The notes under the pieces: generated by a model
What the model was told of the DNA's origin: nothing
The model's database searches: none
The model's input: only the letters and a program-made list of their open reading frames with translations
In this document: positions 60,887 through 64,000 of the stretch, one piece after another
Layout: each line of letters starts with the position of its first letter
Numbering within the stretch: the stretch's first letter is position 1
Assembly: GCA_963829135.1 (NCBI GenBank)
Contig: CAWHHO010000009.1
Coordinates: forward strand, 1 to 64,000
Direction: 5' to 3'
From: Kumtagia sp963829135
GTDB taxonomy: Bacteria > Pseudomonadota > Alphaproteobacteria > Rhizobiales > Rhizobiaceae
Length of the DNA stretch: 64,000 bases
Made by a program: the position numbers and the translations under genes

Positions 60887-62950
60887 ATGAAAAAACTCGC
60901 CGCCCTCGCCGCATTGTCGGCATCGACGCTCGCAATGTCGGCAGGGGCATCGTTTGCCGACTACACGCTGAACATCCTCCATATCAACGACTGGCACAGC
61001 CGTATCGAATCGAACAACAAGTTTGAATCGACCTGTTCGGCTGAGGAGGAAGGCAAGGGTGAATGCATCGGCGGCGCCGCGCGCCTCGTGACGGCGATCA
61101 ACCAGGAACGCGACAAGCTCAAGGACCAGAACGTGATCCTGCTCAATGGCGGCGACAATTTCCAGGGTTCGTTGTTCTACACGACCTATAAGGGCAAGGC
61201 GGAAGCCGAATTTCTGAATCAGATGAAGTTCGATGCGATGACCGTCGGCAATCACGAGTTCGATGATGGCGAAGACGCGTTGGTGCCGTTCCTCGACGTC
61301 ATCAAGTTCCCCGTTCTCTCGGTCAACGTCAAGCCGAACGCCCAGTCGAAGGTCGGCGACAAGATCAAGCCGTCGATCGTGCTCGAGGTTGGCGACCAGA
61401 AGATCGGCATCGTCGGTGCGGTGACCACCGACACGCCGGAAGTCTCGTCGCCGGGCCCGAACATCCAGATCGAAGACGACGTCGCCGACATCACGGCCGA
61501 GGTCAAGAAGCTGTCGTCGCAGGGAGTCGACAAGATCATCGCGCTCACCCATGTCGGCTATCCGCGCGATATCGAGATGATCGCGAAGATTCCCGGAGTC
61601 GACGTGGTTGTCGGCGGCCATTCACACTCGCTGCTGTCCAACACCGACGACAAGGCGGAAGGTCCTTACCCCACAATGGTCGATAATCCACTGGGCTACA
61701 AAGTCCCGGTGGTCCAGGCCGCGTCCTACTCGAAATATCTCGGCGAGCTGCAGGTCGTCTTCAACGACATCGGGATCGTGAAATCGGCGAAGGGCGACCC
61801 GATCCATCTGGACAAGGCGATCAAGCCGGATGAGGCCGTGCTCGCCCGCATAAAGGAACTCGGCGCGCCCATCGAGGAACTGAAGAACAAGGAAGTCTCG
61901 GAGACGACCAAGCCGATCGATGGAAGCCGTGGCAACTGCCGCGCCCGCGAATGCGAGATGGGCGATCTGGTCGCTGACGCCATCCTCGACCGCGTCAAGG
62001 GCCAGGGGGTCGAGATCGTCGTGCAGAATGGCGGCGGATTGCGTGCCTCGATCGATCAGGGCGAGATCACCATGGGCGACGTCCTGACCGTCCTGCCATT
62101 CCAAAACACGCTGGCGACATTCGAACTGACCGGCAAGGACATCGTGGCCTCGCTGGAGGGTGGCGTCAGCGAGATCGAGGAGGAAAAGGGCAAGTTCCCA
62201 CAGGTTGCAGGCCTGAAATATTCGTTTGACGGTCTGGTGAAGCCGAACGAAGGCCGCATCAAGTCGGTCGAAGTGATGGATGGCGGCGCGTGGAAGCCGA
62301 TCGACGAGACGAAAACCTACATGGTGGCAACCAACAATTACGTGCGCCAGGGCGGCGACGGCTACAAGCTGTTCGCATCGAACGCCGCCAAGGCCTACGA
62401 TTACGGACCGAGCCTGGAGCAGGTGGTCGCCGACTACCTGACCAAGAACCGCCCCTACACGCCCAAGCTCGATGGCCGCATCACCGAGATCAATGCGCCG
62501 GTGAAGGCCGCTGCGGCCGATGCCGCTACTGCAAAGCCTGCAGCGACGGCTGCCGCTCCGGCGGCTGATGCCACCAAGCCGGCGGCCACGGATGCGGCCA
62601 AACCTGCGGAAGCTGCCGCTCCGGCGGCTGATGCCACCAAGCCTGCGGATGCGGCCGCGCCCGCGACACCGGAGCTGCCGGCTGGCTCGGCCGACATTAC
62701 CGCCACGCCGCCAACCGTCGACGCTGCGCCGGCGGATGCCGCGAAGCCGGCTGACGCTGCGCCCGCCACAGCTGCCGCGCCTGCCAATGGCCCGACGCAG
62801 CATGTCGTGGTCGCGGGCGATAATTATTGGGACATCGCCGAAAAATTCTACAGCGACGGCGAGAAGTGGAAGCTGCTTGAGGAAGCCAACCATTACAGGC
62901 CGCGTCACCTTCCGGTCGGCGTGACGCTGACGATCCCAGCGGCGAACTGA
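60887..62950 (+). CDS. Periplasmic 5'-nucleotidase/UshA-type phosphoesterase with C-terminal LysM
   Basis: The 687-residue protein starts MKKLAALAALSASTLAMSAGASFA after GGGAGA. A calcineurin-like domain follows with the metal motifs LHINDWHSR, NGGDNFQGS, TVGNHEFDDG and GGHSHS. The nucleotide-binding 5'-nucleotidase C domain has QNGGGLRASIDQGEITMGDVLTVLPFQNTLATFELTG. After about residue 540 comes a 110-residue Ala/Pro/Lys-rich linker with repeated PAADATKPA units. A LysM domain ends the protein (HVVVAGDNYWDIAEKFYSDGEKWKLLEEANHY). It would hydrolyse extracellular nucleotides while bound to peptidoglycan. Confidence 0.9.
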   Translation: MKKLAALAALSASTLAMSAGASFADYTLNILHINDWHSRIESNNKFESTCSAEEEGKGECIGGAARLVTAINQERDKLKDQNVILLNGGDNFQGSLFYTTYKGKAEAEFLNQMKFDAMTVGNHEFDDGEDALVPFLDVIKFPVLSVNVKPNAQSKVGDKIKPSIVLEVGDQKIGIVGAVTTDTPEVSSPGPNIQIEDDVADITAEVKKLSSQGVDKIIALTHVGYPRDIEMIAKIPGVDVVVGGHSHSLLSNTDDKAEGPYPTMVDNPLGYKVPVVQAASYSKYLGELQVVFNDIGIVKSAKGDPIHLDKAIKPDEAVLARIKELGAPIEELKNKEVSETTKPIDGSRGNCRARECEMGDLVADAILDRVKGQGVEIVVQNGGGLRASIDQGEITMGDVLTVLPFQNTLATFELTGKDIVASLEGGVSEIEEEKGKFPQVAGLKYSFDGLVKPNEGRIKSVEVMDGGAWKPIDETKTYMVATNNYVRQGGDGYKLFASNAAKAYDYGPSLEQVVADYLTKNRPYTPKLDGRITEINAPVKAAAADAATAKPAATAAAPAADATKPAATDAAKPAEAAAPAADATKPADAAAPATPELPAGSADITATPPTVDAAPADAAKPADAAPATAAAPANGPTQHVVVAGDNYWDIAEKFYSDGEKWKLLEEANHYRPRHLPVGVTLTIPAAN

Positions 62951-62968
62951 CCAGCCGATGTTCTCAAG

Positions 62969-63000
62969 AGCGGCGCGGCCCTAATCTGGGCCGGGCCGCT
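62969..63000. terminator. GC-rich hairpin after the 5'-nucleotidase gene
   Basis: AGCGGCGCGGCCC and GGGCCGGGCCGCT pair with one mismatch around the loop TAATCT. There is no T tract, so it may be a weak terminator or an mRNA 3' stabiliser. Confidence 0.45.
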
Positions 63001-63074
63001 CGTCATGCGGCCAGACGCGTCATTGAAATCGGTACCGTTCCGGCTACCTATCGGCTGTCTTGGAGATCCGCCGA

Positions 63075-64000
63075 ATGCCCCCAGCCAGCGACAAAGCGAG
63101 CGAAACGCGAAGGCGCGCCAGGATCGGCGTATTGCTGGTCAACCTCGGCACGCCGGACGGCACGTCCTATCGCCCGATGTGGCGCTATCTGCGCGAATTC
63201 CTGTCTGACCCGCGCGTCGTGGAACTTCCGCGCGCGGTCTGGTACCCGATCCTCTACGGTGCTGTGCTGACGACGCGCCCGCAGAAATCCGGCGCCAATT
63301 ATGCAAAAATCTGGAACCGCGAGAAGGATGAATCGCCTTTGCGCACCATCACCCGGGCCCAGGGCGAAAAGCTGTCGGCCATGCTCGCCGGGGAGCCGAA
63401 TATCGTTGTCGATTGGGCGATGCGCTACGGAACGCCGTCGATCAAGGGCGCGGTCGACAGGCTCAAGGCGCAAGGCTGCGACCGCATCCTGACCTTCCCG
63501 CTTTATCCGCAATATTCGGCGACAACCACCGCGACCGCCAATGACAAGCTGTTCGCAGCGCTTATGACGATGCGCGACGCGCCGGCGGTGCGCAGCGTGC
63601 CGCCCTACTATGATGAGCCGGTGTATATCGACGCGCTTGCCGTCTCCATCGAGAAGCATCTGGCGACGCTTTCCTTCGAGCCGGAAGTCGTCATCACCTC
63701 CTATCACGGAATTCCGAAACCGTATTCGGACAAGGGCGACCCGTATCGCGCCCACTGCCTCGAAACGACGCGTCTGCTCCGCGACAAACTCGGCTGGAGC
63801 GAACAGAAACTGATCATCACCTTTCAGTCGCGTTTCGGCGCGCAGGAATGGCTCCAGCCCTACACCGACAAGACGGTGGAGAAGCTCGCTCGCGAGGGCG
63901 TGCGATCGATCGCCGTGGTCAACCCCGGCTTCTCGGCGGATTGCATCGAAACGCTGGAGGAAATCGCCGGCGAGGCCGCTGAAATTTTCCACCATGCCGG
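63075..64000 (+). CDS. hemH: Ferrochelatase, N-terminal 308 residues (runs off the window)
   Basis: Ferrochelatase inserts Fe2+ into protoporphyrin IX, the last step of heme synthesis. RIGVLLVNLGTPDGTSYRPMWRYLREFLSDPRVVELPR is the typical start. PLYPQYSATTTATAND follows. VVITSYHGIPKPYSDKGDPYRAHCLETTRLLRDKLG holds the catalytic histidine, and TFQSRFGAQEWLQPYTDKTVEKLAREGV follows. VVNPGFSADCIETLEEIAGE contains the conserved glutamates near the end. The gene is cut at the window edge about 40 codons before its expected stop. Confidence 0.95.
   Translation, partial: MPPASDKASETRRRARIGVLLVNLGTPDGTSYRPMWRYLREFLSDPRVVELPRAVWYPILYGAVLTTRPQKSGANYAKIWNREKDESPLRTITRAQGEKLSAMLAGEPNIVVDWAMRYGTPSIKGAVDRLKAQGCDRILTFPLYPQYSATTTATANDKLFAALMTMRDAPAVRSVPPYYDEPVYIDALAVSIEKHLATLSFEPEVVITSYHGIPKPYSDKGDPYRAHCLETTRLLRDKLGWSEQKLIITFQSRFGAQEWLQPYTDKTVEKLAREGVRSIAVVNPGFSADCIETLEEIAGEAAEIFHHA

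Noticed and set aside
61622..62908. 428-residue open frame on the minus strand opposite the 5'-nucleotidase
   Set aside because: Arg/Gly-rich shadow of a well-supported gene.
63048..63995. 315-residue open frame opposite hemH
   Set aside because: Shadow of ferrochelatase, which has all its motifs on the plus strand.
1..64000. tRNA, rRNA, CRISPR array or transposase genes
   Set aside because: None could be recognised by eye on either strand.

Overview
The window looks like chromosome from an alphaproteobacterium of the Rhizobiales, most like Mesorhizobium or another Phyllobacteriaceae. GC is high. Lineage-typical genes include an EcfG-type general stress sigma factor with a NepR-like protein, homospermidine synthase, a Brucella Omp10-like lipoprotein, a DUF882 endopeptidase and rhizobial-style palindromic repeats. 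No rRNA, tRNA, CRISPR array or transposase was recognised by eye.

Layout. 1-3.5 kb (minus): a polysaccharide locus with a Gfo/Idh/MocA start, a GT4 glycosyltransferase, UDP-galactopyranose mutase and a second glycosyltransferase, all badly frameshifted. 3.7-7.0 kb: a stress cluster with a NepR-like protein, EcfG sigma factor and DUF6766, DUF6894 and DUF4242 proteins. 7.1-10.6 kb: a 1187-residue SAM/class III cyclase/AAA/TPR signalling protein. 10.7-22.5 kb: the most distinctive locus. It holds a ribose/fructose-type ABC importer with two substrate-binding proteins, a NagB-II-like SIS enzyme, two YhfX-type PLP enzymes, an M20 hydrolase and two ROK repressors. Three of its promoters carry the same inverted repeat, TAGTTCG-N9-CGAA. 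22.6-30.7 kb: TolB-like propeller, D-threonine aldolase-like enzyme, D-lyxose isomerase, SCP2 protein, GNAT, ornithine decarboxylase with a long leader, amidase, LysR regulator. 30.8-34.9 kb: Ni/Co efflux (DUF1007 plus RcnA-like) and an operon of GNAT, CDF exporter, SDR and a small membrane protein. 35.6-45 kb: VapBC, aminotransferase, Kazal protein, a MarR-GNAT fusion with an operator over its start codon, two unknown genes, a PIN toxin pair, an SDR, two membrane proteins and a TetR regulator. 45-64 kb: largely housekeeping, with TerB-like protein, TrhO, KDPG aldolase, DUF882 peptidase, oligoendopeptidase F, PabB/PabC, ParDE, DUF3445, homospermidine synthase, Omp10, MarR/GST, 5'-nucleotidase-LysM and ferrochelatase.

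How genes work together. The 10.7-22.5 kb block reads as one inducible import and catabolism unit for a sugar or amino-sugar conjugate, controlled by the ROK pair. Ornithine decarboxylase supplies putrescine for homospermidine synthase. PabB and PabC together make p-aminobenzoate. DUF1007/RcnA and the CDF protein are metal exporters.

Caution. About 17 genes carry frameshifts, clustered in parts of the window, while long stretches (7-21 kb, 45-53 kb) are clean. Many broken genes are conserved and read cleanly across the break, so local sequence error is more likely than decay. One exception, an NtrC-type remnant near 50.2 kb, looks truly decayed. Coordinates of frameshifted genes span the whole reconstructed gene.
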